DNA of 64,000 nt, from NCBI GenBank assembly GCA_016711265.1, contig JADJTI010000001.1, forward strand, positions 620,001 to 684,000. Direction: 5' to 3'. Under the pieces are notes generated by a model. It was not told where the DNA came from and searched no databases. It worked only from the letters and a program-made list of their open reading frames with translations. This stretch comes from Austwickia sp. (GTDB taxonomy: Bacteria > Actinomycetota > Actinomycetes > Actinomycetales > Dermatophilaceae). Shown one piece after another: positions 35,828 through 44,548 of the stretch. The position numbers and the translations under genes were made by a program. Position 1 is the first letter of the stretch, and every line of letters starts with the position of its first letter.

Positions 35828-36619
35828 TTACGTGAGAACCCGGCCGGAGGTCCGGTACACGCCTTGCCGAACCATTCGCCACGGCGGATGCGCGAACTCC
35901 TTTATCCGGGGCACCCAGCCCCGCTCGCCACGTTCGACCAGGGCGATGATCTGACGACCACCGTGCTCGGGCAGCACCTGCAGCCGGGGCAGCAGGAATA
36001 GGTCGTCGGCCCAGCCGGACAGCCGCCGCCCGACCACGCAGGCGTTCCGGAAGCCGGCGGAGGCCACGATCCGCGCCTGGCGGGGGGCGGCGTACCCGTT
36101 GGGGTAGCAGAACGACCACACCGGGCGTCCGAGCCGGTCCTGCAGCGCCTCCCGGCTGGTGGCCACCTCGACGGCCAGCTCGCGGTCGGTCAACACATCC
36201 GTGGGCATGTGCCGGTGGGAGTGACTGCCGATCTCGACCCGGTCCTGGGGCAGCTCCGCCAGCTCCTCCCATGACATCACCCGCCCGGCGTAGTGCACCG
36301 GCCCGCCCGGTCCTCCGACGTGCGCGGTGGGCACGTAGAGGGTGGCCCTCGCGTCGTGCCGGACCAACAGGTCCGGCACCAGCGCGAAGTCGTCCCGGCC
36401 GTCGTCAAACGTCACGCCGAGCACCTTGGCACCGGGGTCCGCGGCGTGGGCCTGCAGGGCCTGCGTGAGGCCCAACAGCCGCCACCCTGCGGACCGCAAC
36501 GCCGACCACTGTTCGTCGATCACCTGGCGCGGCACGGTCAACGGGTCGGCGGATGCCACCGAGCCTGCTCCTGCTGTACTCACAGAGTGATACATCAGGA
36601 TGGGGAGCGCCTGCTGCAT
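35828..36619 (-). CDS. NodB-type polysaccharide deacetylase
   Basis: 263-residue carbohydrate esterase 4 domain: ILMYHSVST at the N-terminus, first metal/catalytic motif TFDDGRDDF, second motif SHSHRH with the two zinc-binding histidines, then FCYPNGYAAPRQ. No signal peptide is visible, so it may act in the cytosol on lipid-linked intermediates, or be exported another way. Start ATG at 36619 lies two bases after the stop of the upstream glycosyltransferase gene. Likely substrate is an N- or O-acetylated sugar in the polymer made by this locus. Confidence 0.88.
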   Translation of the reverse strand: MQQALPILMYHSVSTAGAGSVASADPLTVPRQVIDEQWSALRSAGWRLLGLTQALQAHAADPGAKVLGVTFDDGRDDFALVPDLLVRHDARATLYVPTAHVGGPGGPVHYAGRVMSWEELAELPQDRVEIGSHSHRHMPTDVLTDRELAVEVATSREALQDRLGRPVWSFCYPNGYAAPRQARIVASAGFRNACVVGRRLSGWADDLFLLPRLQVLPEHGGRQIIALVERGERGWVPRIKEFAHPPWRMVRQGVYRTSGRVLT

Positions 36620-36621
36620 GG

Positions 36622-37803
36622 TCAGCCCACAGCCCCGGGTTTCCGGGACCGGGTGATCTCCAGGTACAGGTCGCTGAGGGCTTGGGCGCAGGTGTCCCAG
36701 GTGGGCAGCGTGGCCGGATCCACCAGCGACGGCTGGCCCATGCCCCCCAGGATCGCCTCGGCGATCTGTTCGGGGGAGGATTGCGGGGCCACTCCGCGGA
36801 CCCACCCCTCGTGCACCAGTTCCCCGATGCCCGCGATGTCCAGACCGACGACGCTGCACCCCAGGCTCAGGGCCTCCATCACGGCCACGGGGTGGGCTTC
36901 GTAGTCCGACATCGCCGCGAAGACGTCCGCCTCACACAGTGCGCGGGCCATCCCCTCGCGGTCCTCCGGAGGCAGAGCGGTGATCGAGAGCCGGTCGGCG
37001 ATGCCGAGCGACTCGGCGAGGGCGCGCAGCTCCGGCTCGTTGCTGCCGGAGTCGCCGCCGCCGTAGATCTGCAACCGCGCCTCCGGCACGCTCTTGATGA
37101 TGTGCGGCAGCGCTTCGATGACGCGCTGGTGACCCTTGTAGTTCACCAGTCGACCGGAGGACACGATCAGCCCAGGCACCCGGCTGACGGGCTCGCTGAG
37201 CTGCGGAAGGCCACCGCCGTTGCGGATGACCCGGACCCGGTCGGTAGCGATTCGCGCCTCCTGTGCGACCAGCTCGGCCTCGAAGTGGCTGACCCCGACG
37301 AGGGCATCGGCGGATCCCAGAAGCGGACCGAGCGCTCGCCACTGCAGCGACCGCAGCGCGTTGCGGTGCCCCATGGAGTGGCCACCGGTGTGGAAGGTGG
37401 TCAGGTAGGGCAGCTTGGCCGAGCGGGCGGCGGCCATGGTCAGCGGCGGCACCAACGTGTGGATTCCCTGCTGATGCACCAGGTCCCAGCCACCGCGGCG
37501 GACCACCCCGGCCACCCCCGGGGCCAGGTAGTAGTCCCGCGAGCTGGGATATCCGGACACTCGAATGGTCGGCACCCCGTCGATGGTTTCGTGCGTGGGC
37601 CGGGTGCGACTGATGTCCGTGGTCAGCACGGTGATGTCGAACTCCGGGCGAGCGTGCAGACGCCGGGCGGTCTCGTAAATGTGGGTCTCGATGCCGCCCT
37701 GATCCGGCAGGTACTTGTGACCCACCATCAGAACCCTCAACGGCTTCGGCGCCGTGATCTGCTCCGCTGCCCCCCCGGCAGGCGATGCCTCGAACTCGTT
37801 CAT
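36622..37803 (-). CDS. GT4-family glycosyltransferase
   Basis: 393 residues with GT-B organisation: VLMVGHKYLPDQGGIETHIYE at the N-terminus (donor/acceptor loop GGIE), VVSSGRLVNYKGHQRVIEAL in the middle and the EX7E-like site SDYEAHPVAVMEALSLG. The ATG at 37803 is supported by GAGGGG upstream. The deacetylase gene follows two bases after the stop. A cytoplasmic sugar transferase of the surface-polysaccharide locus; specificity unknown. Confidence 0.9.
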   Translation of the reverse strand: MNEFEASPAGGAAEQITAPKPLRVLMVGHKYLPDQGGIETHIYETARRLHARPEFDITVLTTDISRTRPTHETIDGVPTIRVSGYPSSRDYYLAPGVAGVVRRGGWDLVHQQGIHTLVPPLTMAAARSAKLPYLTTFHTGGHSMGHRNALRSLQWRALGPLLGSADALVGVSHFEAELVAQEARIATDRVRVIRNGGGLPQLSEPVSRVPGLIVSSGRLVNYKGHQRVIEALPHIIKSVPEARLQIYGGGDSGSNEPELRALAESLGIADRLSITALPPEDREGMARALCEADVFAAMSDYEAHPVAVMEALSLGCSVVGLDIAGIGELVHEGWVRGVAPQSSPEQIAEAILGGMGQPSLVDPATLPTWDTCAQALSDLYLEITRSRKPGAVG

Positions 37804-37847
37804 GTCCCCTCGTTTCTCGGTCACTCTCAGCACGATCTCGGTGATGG

Positions 37848-38816
37848 TCAGTTGCTGGTGGCGCGGGCCGAAGCGCCCACCGGCGCCGGCCTGGTGGTCA
37901 GGTATCCCAGGCCCGCCGCGATCACTCCGGCGAGCAGGACGATGGCCTGCGCGAGCTTGCCGGCGGTGATGAGCCGTATGACGTCCGGGCCGACCGACTT
38001 GACGAACGTGGTCTCACTCGACAGTGATCCGGCGCCGAGGCGCGAACTCAGCGTGCGCTTGGAACCCCCCTCGGCATAGCACCGCCGCAGGACATACCCA
38101 ACCCGCGCCCGCGTCTGCGGCACGTGATGGTGGATTCGGGCGGTCGGCTCCAGCAGGAAGGTCGCCGTGGGGTCCAGCCGGCTGATCCGGATGCACAGGT
38201 CGGCCTCCTCCCCGCCTTCGGCGCTGTCACCGCGCCGACCCAGGGCCGGGTCGTACCCTCCGAGCTGCCGCAGCGCCGCAGTCGACATCAGCGCGCAGCC
38301 ACCGAAGACGTTGCGCACCACCGATCGGGCGGTGGGCAGACCCTCGTGCGAGCAACCGACGGTCCACAGCAGGTGCGGCGGGAACCACGTGGGTGGCGGG
38401 CCGTCGTACATCGGCTCGACCCACCCGCCGACGCCGACCGCGCCGGTGGCCCGGCGAGCCTCGTCCAGGCGCTCCAGCCAGGTCGGCTCCGCGACGGCAT
38501 CGTCGTCCAGGAACGCCACCCAGGCTGTGTTCACGCGCTCGATGCCCGCGTTGCGGGCGATCGAGAGGCCCTGGTTGCGAGGCAACTCCACGAGTTCCTC
38601 GTCAACGACGGCCTTGCGAAGAGCCTGCGCCAGTGGCGGGCACCCGTCGACGACGACGACGACTTTCGCCGGTGGACAGGTCTGTTCACGCAGCGACGCC
38701 AATGCCGCCTGAATCTGTTCCCACCGCGCGAGATCGTACACACAGACGATGACGCTGATTTCATTGCCAGACAAGATTTCCCCCTGTATGTCATTGTCTC
38801 GCACCGAATGGCTCAC
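37848..38816 (-). CDS. GT2-family glycosyltransferase with C-terminal membrane segment
   Basis: GT-A fold: ISVIVCVYDLARWEQIQAAL, NQGLSIARNAGI, DxD-type metal motif AFLDDDAVAEP, and an acceptor-side GGEEADLCIRI with the usual ED-like pair. A hydrophobic stretch AQAIVLLAGVIAAGLGYL near the C-terminus should anchor it in the membrane. Start: GTG at 38816 opens the frame, but TTG at 38774 has a better ribosome site (AGGGGG) and may be the real one. Related in sequence and architecture to the next gene upstream. Confidence 0.87.
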   Translation of the reverse strand: MSHSVRDNDIQGEILSGNEISVIVCVYDLARWEQIQAALASLREQTCPPAKVVVVVDGCPPLAQALRKAVVDEELVELPRNQGLSIARNAGIERVNTAWVAFLDDDAVAEPTWLERLDEARRATGAVGVGGWVEPMYDGPPPTWFPPHLLWTVGCSHEGLPTARSVVRNVFGGCALMSTAALRQLGGYDPALGRRGDSAEGGEEADLCIRISRLDPTATFLLEPTARIHHHVPQTRARVGYVLRRCYAEGGSKRTLSSRLGAGSLSSETTFVKSVGPDVIRLITAGKLAQAIVLLAGVIAAGLGYLTTRPAPVGASARATSN

Positions 38817-38835
38817 CGAGGCTGCTTTACCGAAT

Positions 38836-39930
38836 TCACCGCGACGTCGCGTGCGTCACGACTTCCTGCAGATAGCCGGCGGCCGTGCACAGCAGCCCCA
38901 GGATCACGGCCAGTCCCCGGCGCGGATCGGAGGAGAACAGCCCCTGCACCACCGCGATCGGCAAGGTGCGTACGACGTACGTCCGCTCGGTGTGCAGAGC
39001 CTGCGACTGCGGGGCCAGGTTCATCCGCGCCATCCGCGCCTTACTGCGTCCCTCCCCGAAGCACCGTTTGACGAAGTAGTCGGCGGTGACCCGCTCGGAG
39101 GTCACCCGATGGTGGACTCGGGCAGCGGGTTCGTACAGGACGGACATCCCCTGGTGCAGCGTGCCGGCCTTGAGGTACATGGCCGTTTCCTCTGCGCCTA
39201 GGGGCACTTTGCCCACGCGGCCCAGCGACGTCGCGAATCCCTCGACGTCTTCGAGCACGTGCTTGCGGACACTCATGTTGGCGCCGATGGCGTTGCGGAC
39301 CCGGCTGCGCTGCCGAGGCATGCCCGTATACGAACACCCGACCACCCAGTTGAACGCGCTCGGCCACCACGACGGCTGTCCGCCGTCCGGCCAGATCGGG
39401 TCGATGTACCCGCCGACTCCCAACACGTCGTCGGCGTAGGCGCCGGCAAGCTCGCGAGACCACGCGGCATCGGCGCAGGCATCATCATCGATGAACGCGA
39501 CCAGCGGTCCACTGCACAGTCGCCAGCCGGTGTTGCGAGCGCCCGAGAGACCCTTGGCCCCGGCGTTCGGAACCACCCGTAGATCGGGCCACTGCCGGCG
39601 ACAGATGTGGAGCAACTGCGGGTTGTGGTCGATGACGACAACAATCTCGCCCACCGGGTCCTGCTGCTCGATCAACGATGAGACGCAGGCCAGCAGGTCA
39701 TCCCAGCGTTCATCGGTGTAGGCGCAGACGACCACGGACAGCGCCTGCGCAGCCTGGCTCACCTCGTCACCCAGCCCAGGTCGATCGGGGGGGCGGCCGA
39801 TAGCGGCCCCCCATGAAGCACGCTTCCAGCGCGAGGCAATGGGCGCCGACACGACACGTCGAGTACCTCCGAGGCGCGCCCGCCCGGGCACACCAAAGTT
39901 CGAAATCGCGGGAGAAGACGCTGACATCAT
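38836..39930 (-). CDS. GT2-family glycosyltransferase, paralogue of the downstream gene
   Basis: 364 residues. After a basic N-terminal extension of about 65 residues the GT-A domain shows LSVVVCAYTDERWDDLLAC, AGAKGLSGARNTGW and the metal motif AFIDDDACADA; LGAEETAMYLKAG corresponds to the acceptor-side acidic pair. A C-terminal hydrophobic segment (GLAVILGLLCTAAGYL) matches that of the neighbour, with which it shares the layout GVGGY(I/V)..., W(F/W)P..., GCS..G(L/M)P, so the two arose by duplication. ATG at 39930 follows a G-rich ribosome site. Confidence 0.87.
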   Translation of the reverse strand: MMSASSPAISNFGVPGRARLGGTRRVVSAPIASRWKRASWGAAIGRPPDRPGLGDEVSQAAQALSVVVCAYTDERWDDLLACVSSLIEQQDPVGEIVVVIDHNPQLLHICRRQWPDLRVVPNAGAKGLSGARNTGWRLCSGPLVAFIDDDACADAAWSRELAGAYADDVLGVGGYIDPIWPDGGQPSWWPSAFNWVVGCSYTGMPRQRSRVRNAIGANMSVRKHVLEDVEGFATSLGRVGKVPLGAEETAMYLKAGTLHQGMSVLYEPAARVHHRVTSERVTADYFVKRCFGEGRSKARMARMNLAPQSQALHTERTYVVRTLPIAVVQGLFSSDPRRGLAVILGLLCTAAGYLQEVVTHATSR

Positions 39931-40016
39931 GACCCCCCGCAGAGCAAAACCAACCATGCTGGTCCCCCCGGACAGCACCGATGAACGCCCGGCGCCCCTG
40001 CGCACCGGCCGACATA

Positions 40017-40051
40017 CGTGAGCTGACGGCGACAACCACCGTCAGCTCACG
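40017..40051 (-). terminator. Hairpin between two glycosyltransferase genes
   Basis: Perfect 13-base inverted repeat CGTGAGCTGACGG / CCGTCAGCTCACG with a nine-base loop, 26 bases after the end of the GT2 gene at 40078. It could be a terminator or attenuator separating the first gene from the rest of the run. No T-tract follows. Confidence 0.6.
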
Positions 40052-40077
40052 CATCGACGCAGAAGTAATGGCGGCCG

Positions 40078-40902
40078 TCAGCCCGACTGCCCCACAACGG
40101 CTGGCTGCTCCTGGCGCCGAGCCCCAGGACGGTCGGCGCGGCGCGGATAGCGGGTGATCATCTTGCGGGCGCCACGCTTCTCGGTGACGATCGTGCGCAG
40201 CACGCGCAAGCCATCGGAGACCGCGTTGAGGTTGCTCTCACCGTGCACCCGCAGCTTCTCGACGCTCGGGACCTCGACCACCTTGAGGTCTGCGGCTGCC
40301 ACCCGGCAGGTCAACAGGGTCTCGATCTCGAATCCGTCGCCCCAGACCTTGCCGTTCTTGCCCACCACCGCGGCGGTGGGGCTCGGCAGGTTGAGGCTCG
40401 GCAGGATGTCGGCCCAGAAGGCGTTGTATCCGTAGCAGAGCTCCGTGTATCGGGTACCGAGCATCATGTTGCTCAACACCGTCAACCCCCGGTTACCGGC
40501 ATTGCGGATCAACGTGAGGTCCTCGCTGCCACCGCCGGCCATCTGGCGGCTTCCCTTGGCGAAGTCCGCACCCTTGATCAGCGCCTCGACGAACACCGGG
40601 ATCTCGGCCGGGTCGGCCGAGCAGTCCGCGTCGAACATCACGATGATGTCGCCCGTGGCCGCCTGGAACCCGCACACGAGGGCATTCCCCTTGCCCTTGC
40701 GTGTCTGGGTGACGACCTTCACATCCGGCAGGATTCGCCGGGCCACTTCCACGGTGTCATCCACGGAGTTGCCGTCCACGAGGATCACCTCGTGCACCTC
40801 GGGCAACTGCGGAAGGATGATCTCCAGGTTCCGCGCCTCATTCATTGCGGGCACCACCACCGAAACGAGCGGCGGCGTCAGGCTCCCCCGACGTACATGC
40901 AT
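40078..40902 (-). CDS. GT2-family glycosyltransferase, polyprenyl-phosphate mannosyltransferase-like
   Basis: 274 residues: VSVVVPAMNEARNLEIILPQL, EVILVDGNSVDDTVEVAR, KGKGNALVCGFQAATGDIIV and the metal motif MFDADCSADP. This pattern is that of DPM1-like or GT81-like enzymes that make polyprenyl-phosphate sugars or glucosyl glycerate. No membrane segments follow. ATG at 40902 is preceded by GGGGAGAG. It is the first gene of the leftward run; if it makes a polyprenyl-phosphate sugar, that could feed the GT-C-like half of the 1160-residue fusion, which is a consistent but untested idea. Confidence 0.85.
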   Translation of the reverse strand: MHVRRGSLTPPLVSVVVPAMNEARNLEIILPQLPEVHEVILVDGNSVDDTVEVARRILPDVKVVTQTRKGKGNALVCGFQAATGDIIVMFDADCSADPAEIPVFVEALIKGADFAKGSRQMAGGGSEDLTLIRNAGNRGLTVLSNMMLGTRYTELCYGYNAFWADILPSLNLPSPTAAVVGKNGKVWGDGFEIETLLTCRVAAADLKVVEVPSVEKLRVHGESNLNAVSDGLRVLRTIVTEKRGARKMITRYPRRADRPGARRQEQPAVVGQSG

Positions 40903-40951
40903 CTGAAACTCTCCCCAATTTCATCAGCAGCTTCGCTGATCTTCTCCCCAG

Positions 40952-40981
40952 GTCATACGCACGTCTTGGACGTACGATCAA
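40952..40981 (-). promoter_or_regulatory. Candidate promoter of the polysaccharide run
   Basis: On the minus strand TTGATC and TATGAC are separated by 18 bases, about 50 bases before the ATG at 40902, in a locally AT-richer stretch. The spacer contains an inverted repeat around ACGTCCAAGACGT that could bind a regulator. Confidence 0.4.
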
Positions 40982-41222
40982 CAACGATAGCAGAGGGTCG
41001 GGAGTAATCGCACGCAACGATCGCAAGAACCCCATGGTCAACGGCTTGTGGCCGTTGCGGCCCCGCGGCAGCCGCATCGGGGGTGTTGGGGCAGCGCAGG
41101 ATTCACTTCGACTGCGGGAACCGCGACACCCCTCCGGCAGCCCTTGATGGGGCCCGTGGCGCCTTAGTGTCAGCGGCTTCGAAAAACGTTACACACTGTC
41201 TCGCGTTTCGGACTAGCCGCCT
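40982..41222. other. Intergenic region, no gene seen
   Basis: Together with 40903-40981 this makes about 320 bases between the polysaccharide run and the zinc-ribbon gene. Apart from the candidate promoter I see no coding pattern, RNA gene or long repeat; a short AT-rich stretch AAAAACGTTACACACTGTCT lies near 41181. Confidence 0.5.
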
Positions 41223-41381
41223 TCACGAGAAGAGCCTGCGCCAGGAGAGTGTGAATGTGCGGCAGTCGCACAATGAGCAGTCCGAGCCTGACCGATAGTG
41301 CCGGTGGGCGCGGAATTGATGCCCACACCGGCATTCTCGCGCGCGTTCGGCCAGACTATCCAGCCACGTCCTACCGCTCAT
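41223..41381 (-). CDS. Small cysteine-rich zinc-ribbon-like protein
   Basis: 52 residues from the ATG at 41381. It holds ECRCGHQFRAHRHYRSGSDC followed by SLCDC, i.e. two Cys pairs and several His residues spaced like a small zinc ribbon. This Cys-x-Cys-Gly-His...His-Tyr-Arg-x-Gly-Ser-Asp-Cys pattern recurs in short actinobacterial proteins of unknown role, as far as I recall. A GAGGCGGG sequence precedes the start. It stands alone, behind the tRNA terminator on the same strand. Confidence 0.65.
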   Translation of the reverse strand: MSGRTWLDSLAERARECRCGHQFRAHRHYRSGSDCSLCDCRTFTLSWRRLFS

Positions 41382-41563
41382 GCCCGCCTCGTCTACCTGC
41401 TCTCTCCAGCCTAGACCGGAAACCACCCATCGCGGCGTCCGAGCCGGGGCGCGCCCCCAGCCGCGCGAAAAGCCCTGGCCCGTCGATCGGCTCCGGCTCA
41501 CATCCGGCTCAGGGCGGCCCAGCCCGGTGCAAGGCGGTCTCACGGCGGGCCCCGCGCACATGA

Positions 41564-41594
41564 AGGCCCCGACTCGGCTGTCGAGTCGGGGCCT
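41564..41594 (-). terminator. Strong terminator of the tRNA operon
   Basis: Perfect 13-base stem AGGCCCCGACTCG / CGAGTCGGGGCCT with a five-base loop, ten bases after the 3' end of the valine tRNA. Confidence 0.85.
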
Positions 41595-41603
41595 CGTTGT
41601 TGG

Positions 41604-41678
41604 TGGGCGATACTGGACTTGAACCAGTGACCTCTTCCGTGTCAAGGAAGCGCGCTAGCCAGACTGCGCCAATCGCCC
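41604..41678 (-). tRNA. tRNA-Val (anticodon GAC)
   Basis: 75 bases fold as a cloverleaf: acceptor GGGCGAT/ATCGCCC, anticodon stem CTTCC/GGAAG with loop TTGACAC, T-arm ACTGG-TTCAAGT-CCAGT, discriminator A. Third in a minus-strand Gly-Cys-Val operon. Confidence 0.95.
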
Positions 41679-41698
41679 TAGGCCGTACATGTGTTTCG

Positions 41699-41769
41699 AG
41701 GTGGAGACGGGATTTGAACCCGTGTACACGGCTTTGCAGGCCGTTGCCTCGCCTCTCGGCCACTCCACC
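41699..41769 (-). tRNA. tRNA-Cys (anticodon GCA)
   Basis: 71 bases: acceptor GGTGGAG/CTCCACC, anticodon loop CTGCAAA in stem ACGGC/GCCGT, T-arm CGGG-TTCAAAT-CCCG, discriminator T. The short length is normal for bacterial tRNA-Cys. Confidence 0.95.
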
Positions 41770-41825
41770 ACTGAGGTCCTCGCCCGTGGGCGTCTGGCCC
41801 CGTGGAGAAGGCGTGAGAGCCTCCG

Positions 41826-41898
41826 AGCGGACAACGAGACTCGAACTCGCGACCCCAACCTTGGCAAGGTTGTGCTCTACCAACTGAGCTATGTCCGC
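41826..41898 (-). tRNA. tRNA-Gly (anticodon GCC)
   Basis: 73 bases: acceptor GCGGACA/TGTCCGC, D-arm with AGCTCAGTTGGTAGAGC, anticodon loop TTGCCAA, T-arm GCGAG-TTCGAGT-CTCGT, discriminator T. First in the operon. Confidence 0.95.
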
Positions 41899-42198
41899 AT
41901 CCGCCCGACTTCTCCTCCAATGCAGCCCAAGAGAGGTTGCGCCGTGGCGTGCTCGACGACATTAACCGATCCGGCCTGCCATCGTCCAACCGGGCCGGCC
42001 CTGCGCTGGACGCCTGGATCACCGCTGCCAACGATGCGCGCAACACCTCGCGCGCGAGGTGTGCGACCGCCCTGCCAGGCAAGCTAATGTCAGGCGACCG
42101 GCTGGAGTTGTACCTGGCGGCCGTGGGACCGCCGCCGCGGTCTTCCGGCCCGAGCAGCCTGCGTCGACCGACTCGCCGGCACGACGCGGAAGGACGTG
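41899..42198. promoter_or_regulatory. Divergent region between tRNA operon and glgX
   Basis: About 300 bases with no convincing gene. It must hold the leftward tRNA promoter and the rightward glgX promoter, but no clear -35/-10 pair stands out. AAGGA lies just before the glgX start. Confidence 0.35.
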
Positions 42199-44520
42199 AT
42201 GGGGGCTATGGAAATCTGGCCGGGCAAGCCGTACCCATTGGGAGCCACCTACGACGGCAGCGGCGTCAACTTCGCGTTGTTCTCCGAGGTCGCCCACAGC
42301 GTGGAGCTCTGCCTGCTGGACGATGACGGCACCCAGACAGCGATCGTGCTCACCGAGGTCGACGCCCATGTCTGGCACTGCTACCTCCCCTGGTGCGTAC
42401 CCGGGCAGCGGTACGGGTTTCGGGTGCACGGTCCGTACGACCCGGCCGCGGGCCATCGCTGCAATCCGAGCAAGTTGCTGCTGGACCCGTACGCGAAGGC
42501 GATCGACGGGCAGATCAGCGGGAAGCAGCCCCTGTTCGCCTACTGCTTCGAGTCTCCCGATGAGCTCAACACCGAGGATTCGCGCGACGACACCATGTAC
42601 AGCGTCGTCATCAACCCCTACTTCGACTGGGCGCACGACCGACCTCCCCGGCACCCCTACCACGCGACCGTGTTGTACGAGGCCCACGTCAAGGGCCTGA
42701 CCATGACCCATCCGGGGATCCCCGAGGGCATCCGCGGAAGCTACGCCGCCATCGCGCACCCGACGATCATCAAGCATCTCAAGGACCTCGGGGTCACCGC
42801 CCTGGAGTTGTTGCCGGTGCACCAGTTCGTGCAGGACAGCCACTTGCAGGAGCAGGGCCTGAGCAACTACTGGGGTTACAACACCATTGGTTTCCTGGCG
42901 CCGCACAACGCCTACAGCGCCAACGGCTCCCGGGGCCAGCAGGTGGCGGAGTTCAAGTCGATGGTCAAGGCCCTGCACGAGGCGAACATCGAGGTGATTC
43001 TCGACGTCGTCTACAACCACACCGCGGAGGGCAACGAGTTCGGCCCGACGATCTGTTTCCGCGGGATCGACAACGCCGCCTACTACCGGCTCGTCGACGA
43101 CGACAAACGGCACTACTACGACACCACCGGCACCGGGAACAGCCTGCTCATGCGCAGCCCCCACGTGCTGCAGCTGATCATGGACTCGCTGCGGTACTGG
43201 GTGACCGAGATGCACGTCGACGGGTTCCGCTTCGACCTGGCGGCCACGTTGGCTCGGCAGTTCCACGAGGTCGACAAGCTGTCGGCGTTCTTCGACCTGA
43301 TCCACCAGGACCCCATCATCAGCCAAGTCAAGTTGATCGCCGAACCCTGGGACCTGGGGGACGGCGGCTACCAGGTGGGCAACTTCCCGCCGCTGTGGAC
43401 CGAGTGGAACGGCAAGTACCGCGACACCGTCCGCGACTACTGGCGGGGCGAGGCCGCCGCGCTCTCGGAGTTCGGCTCGCGGCTGACCGGCTCCTCCGAC
43501 CTGTACGCCCACTCCGGCCGACGGCCGATCGCCTCCATCAACTTCATCGTGGCCCACGACGGGTTCACCCTGCGCGACCTGGTGTCGTACAACCACAAAC
43601 GCAACGACGCCAATGGCGAGGGCAACGCCGACGGCGAGAGTCACAACCGGTCCTGGAACTGCGGCTCCCCGCAGGACGACGGACCCACCCAGGACCCGGA
43701 CGTCAACGCCCTGCGCCTTCGCCAGCAGCGCAACTTCCTCACCACCCTGATGGTCAGCCAGGGCGTCCCGATGCTGGCCCACGGCGACGAGCTCGGCCGC
43801 ACTCAGCAGGGCAACAACAACGTCTACTGCCAGGACAACGAGCTGTCCTGGATCGACTGGGACTTGGGGCGCGATCAGCAGCAACTGTTGGCGTTCACCG
43901 CCCACGTGGTCAGACTCCGCCAGGAACACCCGGTCTTCCGGCGACGGCGGTTCTTCGCCGGCAGCGCCGACCATGGCGGGGCCAGCGACCTGCATGACAT
44001 CGTCTGGCTGCGGGTCGACGGTTCCGAGATGGCCGAACAGGACTGGCAGACCGGCTACGCCCGCACGCTCGCGGTCTACCTCAACGGCCAAGCCATCCAG
44101 GATCCGGACGAACGCGGCCAACGGGTCAGTGACGACGACTTCATCTTGATGTTCAACGCCCACAGCGAGCCGGTGGACTTCCGGATCCCCGCGGAGATCG
44201 GGGACGTCCTGTGGCGCGAGGTGGTCAACACCGACCTGCCCACCGGGATCCCCGACGACGTGGCTCCTCACGCGTGCGGCGGTGAGGTGGCCGTCGCCGG
44301 ACGGTCGGTGATCATCCTGCAGAGCACACCGGCACCGGAACCGGACGAAGACGACGTACACGACCATGTCGAGGCACGGCGACCGGTTGCCGAGCGGGCT
44401 TCGGCACGGCCCGAGGTGCGCACGGCCAATCCGGTCGCGGACACCGCCCCCGCTACCCCGACCGATCCGGACAAGCCGAAGAGATCCGCCCGTACGCCGG
44501 CCGGTTCCGCCCCGAGGTAG
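42199..44520 (+). CDS. glgX: Glycogen debranching enzyme GlgX
   Basis: GH13 isoamylase-type enzyme that hydrolyses alpha-1,6 branches of phosphorylase-limit glycogen. An N-terminal CBM48 domain (WPGKPYPLGATYDGSGVNFA) precedes the barrel. Catalytic motifs: DVVYNHTAEG, nucleophile Asp in MHVDGFRFDLA, acid/base Glu in KLIAEPWDLG and the transition-state Asp in NFIVAHDGFT. 773 residues; the last 70, rich in Pro/Ala/Arg, are an extension beyond the usual end. The ATG at 42199 has AAGGA upstream; ATG at 42208 (MEIWPG) is an equally possible start. Confidence 0.95.
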   Translation: MGAMEIWPGKPYPLGATYDGSGVNFALFSEVAHSVELCLLDDDGTQTAIVLTEVDAHVWHCYLPWCVPGQRYGFRVHGPYDPAAGHRCNPSKLLLDPYAKAIDGQISGKQPLFAYCFESPDELNTEDSRDDTMYSVVINPYFDWAHDRPPRHPYHATVLYEAHVKGLTMTHPGIPEGIRGSYAAIAHPTIIKHLKDLGVTALELLPVHQFVQDSHLQEQGLSNYWGYNTIGFLAPHNAYSANGSRGQQVAEFKSMVKALHEANIEVILDVVYNHTAEGNEFGPTICFRGIDNAAYYRLVDDDKRHYYDTTGTGNSLLMRSPHVLQLIMDSLRYWVTEMHVDGFRFDLAATLARQFHEVDKLSAFFDLIHQDPIISQVKLIAEPWDLGDGGYQVGNFPPLWTEWNGKYRDTVRDYWRGEAAALSEFGSRLTGSSDLYAHSGRRPIASINFIVAHDGFTLRDLVSYNHKRNDANGEGNADGESHNRSWNCGSPQDDGPTQDPDVNALRLRQQRNFLTTLMVSQGVPMLAHGDELGRTQQGNNNVYCQDNELSWIDWDLGRDQQQLLAFTAHVVRLRQEHPVFRRRRFFAGSADHGGASDLHDIVWLRVDGSEMAEQDWQTGYARTLAVYLNGQAIQDPDERGQRVSDDDFILMFNAHSEPVDFRIPAEIGDVLWREVVNTDLPTGIPDDVAPHACGGEVAVAGRSVIILQSTPAPEPDEDDVHDHVEARRPVAERASARPEVRTANPVADTAPATPTDPDKPKRSARTPAGSAPR

Positions 44521-44548
44521 CCGCGACGGGAGCCTGTGTCCGGGGGCC

